A stretch of 8,509 nucleotides of DNA from Candidatus Bathyarchaeota archaeon. GTDB taxonomy: Archaea > Thermoproteota > Bathyarchaeia > TCS64. Positions 1-6,129 of the stretch are shown one piece after another. The translations under genes and the position numbers were made by a program. Location: contig WJIV01000141.1 of NCBI GenBank assembly GCA_014730055.1, positions 1-8,509 of the forward strand. Direction: 5' to 3'. Numbering within the stretch: the stretch's first letter is position 1; each line of letters opens with the position of its first letter. The notes under the pieces are model-generated. The model saw nothing but the letters and a program-made list of their open reading frames with translations. It had not been told where the DNA came from and did no database searches.

Positions 1-738
1 AGTTAAAACTCTTGAGAAGAATAGGGGAGAACTATACCCAACTATCATTTTGGTTGCATCAACAAACGATAATGAACCGCTGTACTCCCTTTCCTTTAAG
101 TAAATCAACAATATGAAGAAGAGCCCTAAACCTCCAGTTATCAAGACTGGAACTAACTCACCAAGGATGGCTCCGAATACACCGTATCCTATATAGACTA
201 GAATTGGTGCCGCAATGCTCTTCATGAAGTTATAAAAAATTTGTAGACCGCTTCTGAGTCCCATACGCTCATAACCGACTGTTATCCCATAAGCTGTAGT
301 CAGGAAAGACTGCCCAATAATTAACAGGGATAAATATCGAATAAGCGGACTTAGTTCGACAATCCCGTATACTTTTTCTGCAAGATAACCTGACGAAACG
401 AATACAACACCCGCGAGCAAAAAGCTAGTGATGAAAGTTAGAACCAGACCTGATTCTAGAAATACCTTGAGATTACCTCTATTTTTCTCAAAACGGTTCT
501 GAGATATATACTTGATCAACGCAGAATTTACACCCATGTCCTGGAAAATCATAGCTATGGAGACAGGCGCCATGGCGGTATTAAGTAAGCCAAAATCTTC
601 TTGCCCAAGAAGATTAGCGACTATAAGAACTCCTATGGCTAAGATTAGAGTGGACAGGATCTGACCTATCATAAGGATGAAGCTTCCCTTCGCAGATTGT
701 TTCAGTATGCCTCCTAGATCCTGATCCAGCTTCAACAC
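1..738 (-). CDS. Polysaccharide (Wzx-like) flippase, MOP superfamily, N-terminal half
   Basis: This is an integral membrane protein of the oligosaccharide/polysaccharide flippase type, which moves lipid-linked glycans across the cytoplasmic membrane. The 246 codons present begin LKLDQDLGGILKQSAKGSF, then run through hydrophobic helices at about residues 19-42, 50-66, 93-116, 127-146 and 170-215. The motif VANLLGQEDFGLLNTAMAP after helix 1 is the classic flippase signature, and GYSSPLFFSR near the cut marks the start of the second half. Family members are usually about 450-500 residues, so roughly half is missing beyond position 1. The start is GTG at 738 or TTG at 735; an in-frame TAG at 741-739 rules out anything earlier. 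A TATA-like element near 766-774 fits a leaderless transcript. It is divergent from the zinc-ribbon gene. The family call is firm; the substrate is unknown. Confidence 0.88.
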   Translation of the reverse strand, partial: MLKLDQDLGGILKQSAKGSFILMIGQILSTLILAIGVLIVANLLGQEDFGLLNTAMAPVSIAMIFQDMGVNSALIKYISQNRFEKNRGNLKVFLESGLVLTFITSFLLAGVVFVSSGYLAEKVYGIVELSPLIRYLSLLIIGQSFLTTAYGITVGYERMGLRSGLQIFYNFMKSIAAPILVYIGYGVFGAILGELVPVLITGGLGLFFILLIYLKEREYSGSLSFVDATKMIVGYSSPLFFSRVLT

Positions 739-762
739 CTAATTGAACTTTAGATACGGAAC

Positions 763-777
763 CATGGTATTTATGTT
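763..777 (-). promoter_or_regulatory. TATA-like promoter element of the flippase gene
   Basis: On the minus strand the sequence reads AGAAACATAAATACC, resembling an archaeal BRE plus TATA box. Its centre (about 769) is about 31 bases upstream of the GTG start at 738, which places the expected transcription start within a few bases of the start codon. No Shine-Dalgarno is present at a usable distance. The call rests on position and composition only. Confidence 0.45.
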
Positions 778-851
778 TCTAAAAATCGTCAAATGTTAAT
801 GGTTACTTCTAAAGTTTCAGTTTATTTGAGTAGATACTGTTTTAATTATGT

Positions 852-862
852 CAGTATATTCT
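852..862 (+). promoter_or_regulatory. TATA-like promoter element of the zinc-ribbon gene
   Basis: CAGTATATTCTC-like sequence has its centre near 857, about 31 bases before the ATG at 888, so a leaderless or nearly leaderless mRNA is expected. A second AT-rich candidate, GTTTTAATTA at about 839-848, would give a leader of about 18 bases. The downstream edge of the element at 852-862 is overlapped by the inverted repeat at 857-877. Confidence 0.45.
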
Positions 863-877
863 CATACAGTGAGAATA
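857..877. promoter_or_regulatory. 8-bp perfect inverted repeat, candidate operator
   Basis: The arms are TATTCTCA (857-864) and TGAGAATA (870-877), separated by the 5-base spacer TACAG. The repeat lies between the TATA-like element and the start codon at 888, covering or touching the expected transcription start. That is where archaeal repressors of the helix-turn-helix dimer type commonly bind. It is too AT-rich and lacks a T tract, so it is unlikely to be a terminator. The regulator is not identified. Confidence 0.5.
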
Positions 878-887
878 ACCTAGGGGT

Positions 888-2030
888 ATGTATATGTACG
901 GAGAACTAGCATCAGAAGTAATTCACTGTCCCAACTGTAGTGAAGATGTCCCAAAAACACTGTATTGCCTAAATTGTGGATACCCACTTTACAAGATCGA
1001 GCAGGAGCAAAAAGCCTCAGATGAGCGCGCTCAAGAGATCGAGGCTCCAGACACATCAACGGTAGATACAGATGTTGATATGAGCGTGGAGATTGAACCA
1101 AGCCCGGAAGTAGAAATCGATACAATAGAAGATGAGCTTGAAACGACAATCGATGTTGATGAACCAGAGGAAATGGAGACAGAACTTGAAGAAATCCGTG
1201 AGGAAATAGTTGTAGAACCTGAAATGGAGTATTCCGAAGATTTTGAAGAGCCATTGGAGAAGGGGGAGGAAATAATTGAAGAAGATATGGAGGAAGTAAC
1301 TGAGTCCATAGTTACCGAACCAATATTAGAAGAAGAAACAAAAGAAGAGCCTCCCACTGAAGCGCCAGAACCATCGACATACGAAAAACCATCAACTATC
1401 CCCGTTACTCGGGAATCAGTTACCCCAGATTATGAAGGAGAAGAACCCATAATGGAAGAGACTAGTATAGAATTCGCGCCAGATCCACTAACAAAAGAAG
1501 TTATGGAAAACTTAGCAAAAAACATAACTCTAAAGATAAGACTTGTTCGGCTTCTTAAAGACGGCCAAGTGAAAGAAGAGACATTCAAGAAACTATTCGA
1601 TAGTTACGTTGAGCAGGGAAGAATCTGGATCAGCAGAAGGGATGAGACGCTGAAAAGATTCAAAGCTGACATACAACGAATGGAAGAAAATCTAGTTAAC
1701 GCTAGAAAAGATTACGAACTCTTGGAAATAAGAAAGAGCATTGGTGACGCAGATGAGAAAGAGTATGAAGTTAAAGCACCTGCGTACAAGTGGGATATTG
1801 AGCACCTAGATAAAGAGATACAAAATAGAAAGGCGGGAATAGCATACGTCTCCAATCTAAAAAACCTCGTACCTGAAGAAGAGGTTGATGAGCTTAAAGA
1901 GATGTCATCAACAGATTACTCACAGATTGATGAAATCGAAGAAGTAACAGAAGAAGCCAGATCAAGGATAAAAGAAAGCTTAGCTGAAGCATACAATAGC
2001 ATAACAACTCCAACCAGCAACATTTTTTAA
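888..2030 (+). CDS. Zinc-ribbon, acidic-linker, coiled-coil protein
   Basis: I do not recognise a characterised orthologue. The 380-residue protein has three parts. Residues 14-30 form a zinc ribbon with two CxxC knuckles (C14, C17, C27, C30). Residues about 40-195 are a very acidic, Glu/Pro/Thr-rich, probably disordered linker. Residues about 198-370 are strongly helical and charged, with coiled-coil character (for example KLFDSYVEQGR, RMEENLV, ELLEIRKSIGD). The C-terminal part resembles the coiled-coil region of archaeal CdvA-like proteins, but that is recalled similarity, not proof. There is no signal peptide or membrane helix, so it is probably cytoplasmic. The start is ATG 888 or ATG 894 (MYMYG); TAA at 876-878 blocks any earlier start. 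AGGGG at 882-886 would suit the second ATG as a weak ribosome site. A T6 tract overlaps the last codons. Confidence 0.85.
   Translation: MYMYGELASEVIHCPNCSEDVPKTLYCLNCGYPLYKIEQEQKASDERAQEIEAPDTSTVDTDVDMSVEIEPSPEVEIDTIEDELETTIDVDEPEEMETELEEIREEIVVEPEMEYSEDFEEPLEKGEEIIEEDMEEVTESIVTEPILEEETKEEPPTEAPEPSTYEKPSTIPVTRESVTPDYEGEEPIMEETSIEFAPDPLTKEVMENLAKNITLKIRLVRLLKDGQVKEETFKKLFDSYVEQGRIWISRRDETLKRFKADIQRMEENLVNARKDYELLEIRKSIGDADEKEYEVKAPAYKWDIEHLDKEIQNRKAGIAYVSNLKNLVPEEEVDELKEMSSTDYSQIDEIEEVTEEARSRIKESLAEAYNSITTPTSNIF
2023..2028 (+). terminator. Oligo-T tract at the 3' end of the zinc-ribbon gene
   Basis: Six consecutive T residues overlap the last codons and the stop (ATT TTT TAA). Archaeal RNA polymerase can terminate at T-rich tracts without a hairpin, and the next gene has its own TATA box. 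Because the tract is inside coding sequence, this is a weak call. Confidence 0.3.
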
Positions 2031-2071
2031 TTTCATCTACAATAAATTCTCTAATCAAATTATGTGTAAAA

Positions 2072-2082
2072 ATGATATAAAG
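2072..2082 (+). promoter_or_regulatory. TATA box of the MFS transporter gene
   Basis: TGATATAAAG at about 2073-2082 is a good match to an archaeal TATA box. Its centre is about 28 bases before the ATG at 2106, predicting transcription starting at or next to the start codon. AGGG at 2101-2104 is too close to the ATG to act as a Shine-Dalgarno, which also supports leaderless translation. Confidence 0.6.
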
Positions 2083-2084
2083 AA

Positions 2085-2108
2085 CATTCCTATCTAAATT
2101 AGGGAATG
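2085..2108. repeat. Short inverted repeat spanning the MFS start codon
   Basis: CATTCC (2085-2090) and GGAATG (2103-2108) are perfect 6-bp complements with a 12-base spacer; the second arm includes the ATG. It lies just downstream of the TATA box and could be an operator half-site pair, but six bases in AT-rich DNA can arise by chance. Confidence 0.25.
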
Positions 2109-3242
2109 AGTCCGGATAGTAGAGAAAAAATCTTACTTGTTCTGTATATTACCGTATTCCTTAACTCTACCGGATTGGGAACAAGCAATTTTCTACTTCC
2201 TGTTTATGCTGAGAGCCTTGGTGCAACCTACAGTGACCTGGGTAGAATGGGTGCCGTTGGAAACATCATGTATCTTATTGTAACTTTAGCTACTGGTTAC
2301 CTACTGGACAGATATGAGAGGGTTAACCTTTACCTCCTTTTCACGTTGTTAGGTGGGATCAGTGTGGGGGTTTTCGCTTTCACCGAGAATATTACTCAGC
2401 TAATAGTGACAAGAGGATTATTAGGTATATTCAGCGCTACATTCTGGGTTACAGCTAGTACTTTAACTGCCGACCTTGCTCCACCTGAAATAATAACCAG
2501 AGCAATGGGTAGATACAATCTAGCATGGATAATGGGATTCGCATTGGGTCCGCTATTTGGAGGATACATTATCAACTTATTTGGGTTTAAGACATTTTTT
2601 TACAGTCTGAGTGGACTGATGCTGTTTAGTTTTTTAATCATTTCCTTAAGAATAAAGGGCTCAATAGCATTGAGGAGGAGTATGGGTACTGCTTCCACTA
2701 TTGATAGTCTTAGAAATGTCATTTTTGCTTATCTCACATTAGCACCTTTTACATTAGTTCTAGGAATATATATGGCGATAATGCCGGGTCACATGAAGGT
2801 CGTTGGACTTACCTCAGCTACCATAGGTTTACTTATTGCTATGACAAACGGTGTACGCGGACTGAGTTTCTTTAATGTTGAACGATATGTCAAATGGGGT
2901 TCCCGGAAATCTATTTTCTCTGCATCGATTATGATCTTCCTAGCCATGTATCTCGTAAGAGATGCAGTGAATACTGCTGGTTTCGCAATCCCTTTAGTGT
3001 TCTATGGAGTTGGTGCTGGGATTATTACACCCGTAGTACTAGATTATATAACAAGACGTATTCCAAAAAGTGCATTGGGAGCAGCAATGGGTGTACACGA
3101 AGGAGTTTACGGGGTAGGAATGTGTTTTGGCCCGTTAATTGGGGGAAGAATGGCTGACATTTATGGTACTCAGACTCTTTATATAAGTTTAGCATTTGTT
3201 GCTCTGACAATTTTACCTCTATCATGGAAGATGACAAAGTAA
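2106..3242 (+). CDS. Major facilitator superfamily (MFS) transporter
   Basis: This 378-residue protein is a secondary transporter of the cytoplasmic membrane with about 12 hydrophobic helices in two six-helix halves, a typical though compact MFS size. The loop between helices 2 and 3 carries motif A (G64-Y-L-L-D68-R69-Y-E-R72). R103 in RGLLGIFSATFW fits the motif B arginine. GFALGPLFGG (144-153) is a motif C-like, antiporter-type glycine/proline helix, and GVGMCFGPLIGGRMADIYG (336-354) is its counterpart in the second half. Such proteins are usually annotated as drug or sugar efflux carriers; the substrate cannot be told from sequence. ATG 2106 is favoured by the TATA spacing and because the first helix follows at residue 10. 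It ends convergently with the next gene, and a T5 tract lies 9 bases beyond the stop. Confidence 0.93.
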   Translation: MSPDSREKILLVLYITVFLNSTGLGTSNFLLPVYAESLGATYSDLGRMGAVGNIMYLIVTLATGYLLDRYERVNLYLLFTLLGGISVGVFAFTENITQLIVTRGLLGIFSATFWVTASTLTADLAPPEIITRAMGRYNLAWIMGFALGPLFGGYIINLFGFKTFFYSLSGLMLFSFLIISLRIKGSIALRRSMGTASTIDSLRNVIFAYLTLAPFTLVLGIYMAIMPGHMKVVGLTSATIGLLIAMTNGVRGLSFFNVERYVKWGSRKSIFSASIMIFLAMYLVRDAVNTAGFAIPLVFYGVGAGIITPVVLDYITRRIPKSALGAAMGVHEGVYGVGMCFGPLIGGRMADIYGTQTLYISLAFVALTILPLSWKMTK

Positions 3243-3247
3243 AATAA

Positions 3248-3256
3248 TTCTTTTTC
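3248..3256 (+). terminator. Oligo-T terminator of the MFS gene
   Basis: TTCTTTTTC begins 6 bases after the TAA, within the 69-bp convergent intergenic gap. It lacks a convincing hairpin, as expected for an intrinsic archaeal terminator. Confidence 0.5.
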
Positions 3257-3296
3257 AGTATGATTTTATAATTTGCATAGAAACAAGGCTGATAAG

Positions 3297-3302
3297 AAAA
3301 AA
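3297..3302 (-). terminator. Oligo-T terminator of the coiled-coil membrane protein gene
   Basis: A run of six A on the plus strand is T6 on the minus strand, 10 bases after the TAA at 3314-3312. Together with the plus-strand T tract it gives each of the two convergent genes its own terminator in the short gap. Confidence 0.5.
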
Positions 3303-3311
3303 TTGGTGATT

Positions 3312-4091
3312 TTATCCTAGCTGTATTGGGATACTGTAGTTTAGTAAGTCTGAGTATGCTGCGATAACGTTTCCTTCTGCATCTTTGATCTCCCTGACTC
3401 TAAGGGAATAACTCCCTGTTTGAGATAGGAAAGGCTCTTCGAATATATAATCGGTCTCACCATAGATTGTATAAACATCAGAGGGGGTTCCTTGCACATA
3501 ATAGTCGCTCCAGAGTAAGAGAGAGAAAGTACCGTTGAATGGATCACCATTCAGATAAGAAATTTCCATAGTGCCCAGTATATCTTCAATAGAGTTATAC
3601 TCATTTTTAGCTGTAGTAAGATTGACCTCAATGTTATCCACAATAAAGAAGGTCCACGAGAGAACTCGGATTTCGTTATATTTTTCCAGTAATTTTGTGT
3701 ACTCACTTTGCAATTGTTCTTTAGCTATATTCGTATCCACTAGTTCCTGTTGTACTTGGCCTAAATTTTCTTTTAATTCATCGTTTTCTTCTTGGAGTTC
3801 TTGGTTATCCTCGACTACAGAATTATATTGGCTAGCTGACACAGTGGTTGCTTGAAGTGTCTCGTAATCCTGTCTGAGATCAGTAAAATTCTCCTCGAGT
3901 GTCTCATAATCTTCTTGAAGTTGATTATATTCAGATTGAAGCTCTTCTAGTTGAGCAGTTTTCTGTTCCAGTTCTTCTAACTGTGGTGCTGTAAGGTAAT
4001 CGTTTACGGCATAGCCAGCAACCAGTCCTATTATTAAGGCGAGAGATGCTAGAACTTGTGTAGAAAATACTTTTTTGAACATTTCATTCAC
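3312..4091 (-). CDS. Membrane-anchored extracytoplasmic coiled-coil protein
   Basis: I do not recognise the family. The N-terminus is a positively charged stretch (FKKVF) followed by one hydrophobic helix at about residues 12-28 (LASLALIIGLVAGYAV), acting as signal anchor. Residues about 35-142 form a long Gln/Glu/Leu-rich coiled coil with DYETL repeated at 61-65 and 75-79, exactly two heptads apart. Residues 143-259 are a hydrophobic/aromatic domain of predicted strands ending in NYSIPIQLG, probably a beta-rich fold. By the positive-inside rule the bulk faces outside, and N-x-S/T sequons occur at 68, 157, 186 and 251. The longest start is GTG 4091; ATG at 4082 (MFKKVF) is a good alternative. 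A TATA-like element near 4118-4128 fits a short leader. A stalk holding a surface or sensor domain is plausible, but the function is unknown. Confidence 0.83.
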   Translation of the reverse strand: MNEMFKKVFSTQVLASLALIIGLVAGYAVNDYLTAPQLEELEQKTAQLEELQSEYNQLQEDYETLEENFTDLRQDYETLQATTVSASQYNSVVEDNQELQEENDELKENLGQVQQELVDTNIAKEQLQSEYTKLLEKYNEIRVLSWTFFIVDNIEVNLTTAKNEYNSIEDILGTMEISYLNGDPFNGTFSLLLWSDYYVQGTPSDVYTIYGETDYIFEEPFLSQTGSYSLRVREIKDAEGNVIAAYSDLLNYSIPIQLG

Positions 4092-4115
4092 TGGTTAAAT
4101 TAGAATCCTATTGAG

Positions 4116-4130
4116 GGTAAATAAATTTGA
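4116..4130 (-). promoter_or_regulatory. TATA-like element of the coiled-coil membrane protein gene
   Basis: The minus strand reads AAATTTATTTACC with its centre near 4122, about 31 bases upstream of GTG 4091 and 40 bases upstream of ATG 4082. It would drive transcription leftward from the 175-bp divergent gap. No strong Shine-Dalgarno precedes either start. Confidence 0.45.
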
Positions 4131-4214
4131 TGTAAAAATTTGCTAATATATGGTATAAATTATTTTTAGATTTATTCTGGTTTATTTATTCGAAATCTAA
4201 GTTAATATCATATA

Positions 4215-4226
4215 ATGTAATTACAT
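4215..4226. promoter_or_regulatory. 12-bp perfect palindrome, candidate regulator site
   Basis: ATGTAATTACAT is fully self-complementary, and the flanking bases extend the symmetry by two more pairs after one mismatch on each side. It lies just upstream of the AT-rich TATA candidate at 4230-4240, in the divergent region between the membrane coiled-coil gene and the kinase operon. A site at this distance could recruit or block the basal transcription factors. The surrounding DNA is very AT-rich, so chance is possible. Confidence 0.4.
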
Positions 4227-4228
4227 AA

Positions 4229-4241
4229 TCATTTAAAAAAA
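4229..4241 (+). promoter_or_regulatory. TATA-like element of the small gene/kinase operon
   Basis: ATTTAAAAAAAC at about 4231-4242 lies about 31 bases before the ATG at 4267, predicting a leader of only a few bases for the small gene. The kinase cistron would be read from the same transcript; no better-placed TATA element is seen before 4364. Confidence 0.45.
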
Positions 4242-4266
4242 CAAATCAGATGCTTGCTCTGGATAA

Positions 4267-4368
4267 ATGATCTCTCAGCTCGAGGTGTTACGAGGACTAG
4301 AGAAAGTCCTAGATAAGACAAACAGGACCATCGATAGTTTATTTTATGATGAGGTGAGGGGTTATTAA
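4267..4368 (+). CDS. Candidate 33-residue small protein upstream of the kinase
   Basis: ATG 4267 opens a 33-codon frame ending with TAA at 4366-4368. The product starts MISQLEVLRGLEKVLDKTN and ends FYDEVRGY. It is predicted to be an amphipathic helix with regularly spaced Leu/Val, with no cysteines and no membrane segment. It is placed right behind a TATA candidate, and its last codons carry the Shine-Dalgarno of the kinase and overlap the proposed ATT start by 5 bases, suggesting translational coupling. An alternative is that it is the N-terminus of the kinase, joined by a +1 frameshift in the GGGG run at 4358-4361. No homologue is recognised, and the coding status is uncertain. Confidence 0.45.
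   Translation: MISQLEVLRGLEKVLDKTNRTIDSLFYDEVRGY
4351..4357 (+). promoter_or_regulatory. Strong Shine-Dalgarno before a non-ATG kinase start
   Basis: GAGGTGA is a seven-base match to the archaeal anti-Shine-Dalgarno and the only strong one noticed in the window. Six bases separate it from ATT at 4364, an ideal spacing. The next codons read KILVVDD, the usual opening of a receiver domain after Met. It therefore decides the start: ATT 4364 in place of ATG. Confidence 0.6.
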
Positions 4369-6028
4369 GATACTTGTCGTAGACGACAATGAAGTTCTAA
4401 ACCAGTCTACGGGGTATCTCCTCGATAGTAGAGGTCATAGTACATCTTCAGCTTACTCAGGAAAAGATGCTATGGAAAAACTCGAAGGCGAGAATTTCGA
4501 TCTGGTACTTTTGGACATTAAACTACCGGATGTCTCGGGTATTGATCTGCTTGCCATGATAAAGGATAGACACCCGGATATCGGTTGTATTATGATAACA
4601 GGATATTCGTCAGCAGATACAGCAATAGAATCTTTGAATCTTGAGGCGGAGGCCTATCTAACCAAGCCAATCGACGCTGTGGACCTTTTCGAGATCGTGG
4701 AGAGAGCCGCAAGGAAAAAAGAACGGAGAGCTTACGAGGAGAGACTTGCCGCCTTACACAATCACGCAATTGGATTATCGAGTATTAACACTCTAAAAGG
4801 TGTGGCAGAGCTAACGGTTGATACCATCGAGTCTGTTTTCGGGTTCAACCGGATTAGTTTCTTGATCCTTAAAGCTGGTAAGCTCCTTAAACTTGATGGG
4901 ATACCTGAGAAATCTAGAAGAGCTCTAAACCTCGATGGTCCAGGTATAACGGTTCGGGCAGCTAATACTGGAAAGACACAACTGGTACCTGACATTCGTC
5001 TAGATGAAGATTATGTTCCTGGTCTACACAACGACTTATTGAATTCCTCGGTCTCGGAGTTGGCGGTACCAGTTAAAATAGGTGGAGAAGCTGTAGCTGT
5101 AATAAACGTTGAAAGCCCAGAGGAGAATTTTTTTGATGATACCGACCGCAAGTTAATGGAGTTGCTTGCTGAGTCTGTTTCTTCAGCTATTGAAAGGCTT
5201 AGGAGAGTAGAAGCACTAGAGAGAATGGTTGAGGAGAGGACAGTAGAACTTAGGAAGGCCTATGAAGAACTTAAGGCACTGGATAAAGTTAAAGATCAGT
5301 TCATTGGAATGGCGGCTCATGAGCTTCGGACCCCTCTTACGTCAATAAAGGGATATATTGACTTTATATTAGGTGGGGCTATGGGGGAAATATCGGAAAA
5401 CATACGTCAGATGTTAGTAATTGTTCAAAGAAATACGCGTCGTCTAGAGAGTTTAACAGATGATTTATTGGACCAGCAGAGACTCGAGTGCGGTAAAATG
5501 GATATAGAACATGAACTAGTGCAGGTTTCTGATCTCCTCGGACATATAGAAGAGGAAATAAGCCCAGTTATTACGAATAAGAATCAGAGACTCGAGCTAT
5601 TAATTCATAGTGGAGTAAGTACAATAGAGGCTGACAAAAAGAAAGTAAGTCAAGTATTAATCAACCTACTTACTAACGCCTCAAAATTTAGCCCTGATAA
5701 TTCAGATATAATATTACTGGTTGAAGACAAAAACTCATATTTGAAGTTCAGTGTGAAGGATGAGGGGTTTGGGTTAAATGAGGATGACATATGCAAACTA
5801 TTCAAACCATTCCCTGAGATCGAGAGGCCTTCAGTAACGGAAAAATCAACAGGTTTAGGACTCAGCATATGTAAAGGTATTGTAGACCTTCATGGTGGAG
5901 AAATCTGGGCTGAATCTAAAGGGCGGGGAAGAGGATCAACATTTCAATTTACCCTTCCCAAAGAAGGCGTAGAACAAACAAAAGAATTGTTAACAGTCGC
6001 TGATGAAGTGAGTATCTTGACTGACTAA
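4364..6028 (+). CDS. Cytoplasmic hybrid histidine kinase: REC-GAF-HisKA-HATPase
   Basis: This is a two-component signalling kinase of 554 residues, counted from ATT 4364. The receiver domain (1-118) has the acidic pair D7/D8, phospho-acceptor D51 in LVLLDIK, T79 and K101. A GAF sensor domain (about 131-281) is followed by a signalling helix (about 280-312). HisKA carries the phospho-accepting H319 in AAHELRTPL. The ATPase domain shows the N box with N438 (INLLTNASKF), G1 DEGFGL (466-471), an F box LFKPF and G2 GLGLS (497-501). All catalytic residues look intact. There is no membrane helix, so it is cytoplasmic, and input probably comes through the receiver and GAF. The frame is closed by TGA at 4355-4357, with no ATG, GTG or TTG before the receiver; ATG 4472 would cut off its first third, including D7/D8. 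No output domain or partner regulator is in view. Confidence 0.9.
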   Translation: MKILVVDDNEVLNQSTGYLLDSRGHSTSSAYSGKDAMEKLEGENFDLVLLDIKLPDVSGIDLLAMIKDRHPDIGCIMITGYSSADTAIESLNLEAEAYLTKPIDAVDLFEIVERAARKKERRAYEERLAALHNHAIGLSSINTLKGVAELTVDTIESVFGFNRISFLILKAGKLLKLDGIPEKSRRALNLDGPGITVRAANTGKTQLVPDIRLDEDYVPGLHNDLLNSSVSELAVPVKIGGEAVAVINVESPEENFFDDTDRKLMELLAESVSSAIERLRRVEALERMVEERTVELRKAYEELKALDKVKDQFIGMAAHELRTPLTSIKGYIDFILGGAMGEISENIRQMLVIVQRNTRRLESLTDDLLDQQRLECGKMDIEHELVQVSDLLGHIEEEISPVITNKNQRLELLIHSGVSTIEADKKKVSQVLINLLTNASKFSPDNSDIILLVEDKNSYLKFSVKDEGFGLNEDDICKLFKPFPEIERPSVTEKSTGLGLSICKGIVDLHGGEIWAESKGRGRGSTFQFTLPKEGVEQTKELLTVADEVSILTD

Positions 6029-6090
6029 CGTTCTACTTTTAATTACTTATCTCGAAACAGAATGAGTAGCGGGCTTATTTCGCCATCAAA

Positions 6091-6102
6091 CATTATATTT
6101 AG
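6091..6102 (+). promoter_or_regulatory. TATA box of the HelD-like gene
   Basis: CATTATATTTAG has its centre near 6097, about 33 bases before ATG 6130, giving an expected leader of a few bases. It lies within the 101-bp gap after the kinase gene. A short T4 tract (6037-6040) is the only terminator-like element in that gap, so read-through from the kinase is possible. Confidence 0.5.
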
Positions 6103-6129
6103 AAGACCTACATTAGGATAGAACTGTTG

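Noticed and set aside
739..765. Eight-codon upstream frame (MVPYLKFN then TAG) in frame with the flippase
   Set aside because: The TATA position places the transcription start downstream of this ATG, and TAG directly abuts the GTG start. Read-through or a TAG-encoded amino acid would be needed to use it, with nothing to support this.
880..1254. Minus-strand open frame of 124 codons over the start of the zinc-ribbon gene
   Set aside because: The product is low-quality Leu/Pro/His-rich sequence with no domain, entirely antisense to a clear gene and its CxxC ribbon.
1031..1357. Ser/Ile-rich open frame on the minus strand (108 codons)
   Set aside because: It is the antisense of the Glu-rich linker of the zinc-ribbon protein; GAA/GAG codons read backwards give Ser-rich low complexity. 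There is no promoter or ribosome site, and the plus-strand gene is convincing.
3025..3237. Minus-strand frame of 70 codons at the end of the MFS gene
   Set aside because: It is the shadow of MFS helices 10-12; the product has no recognisable features.
4349..4363. TGA read-through (ATG AGG TGA GGG GTT) as the kinase start
   Set aside because: It is in frame with the receiver, but there is no visible selenocysteine-type element, and the TGA is part of a perfect Shine-Dalgarno, which explains the sequence more simply.
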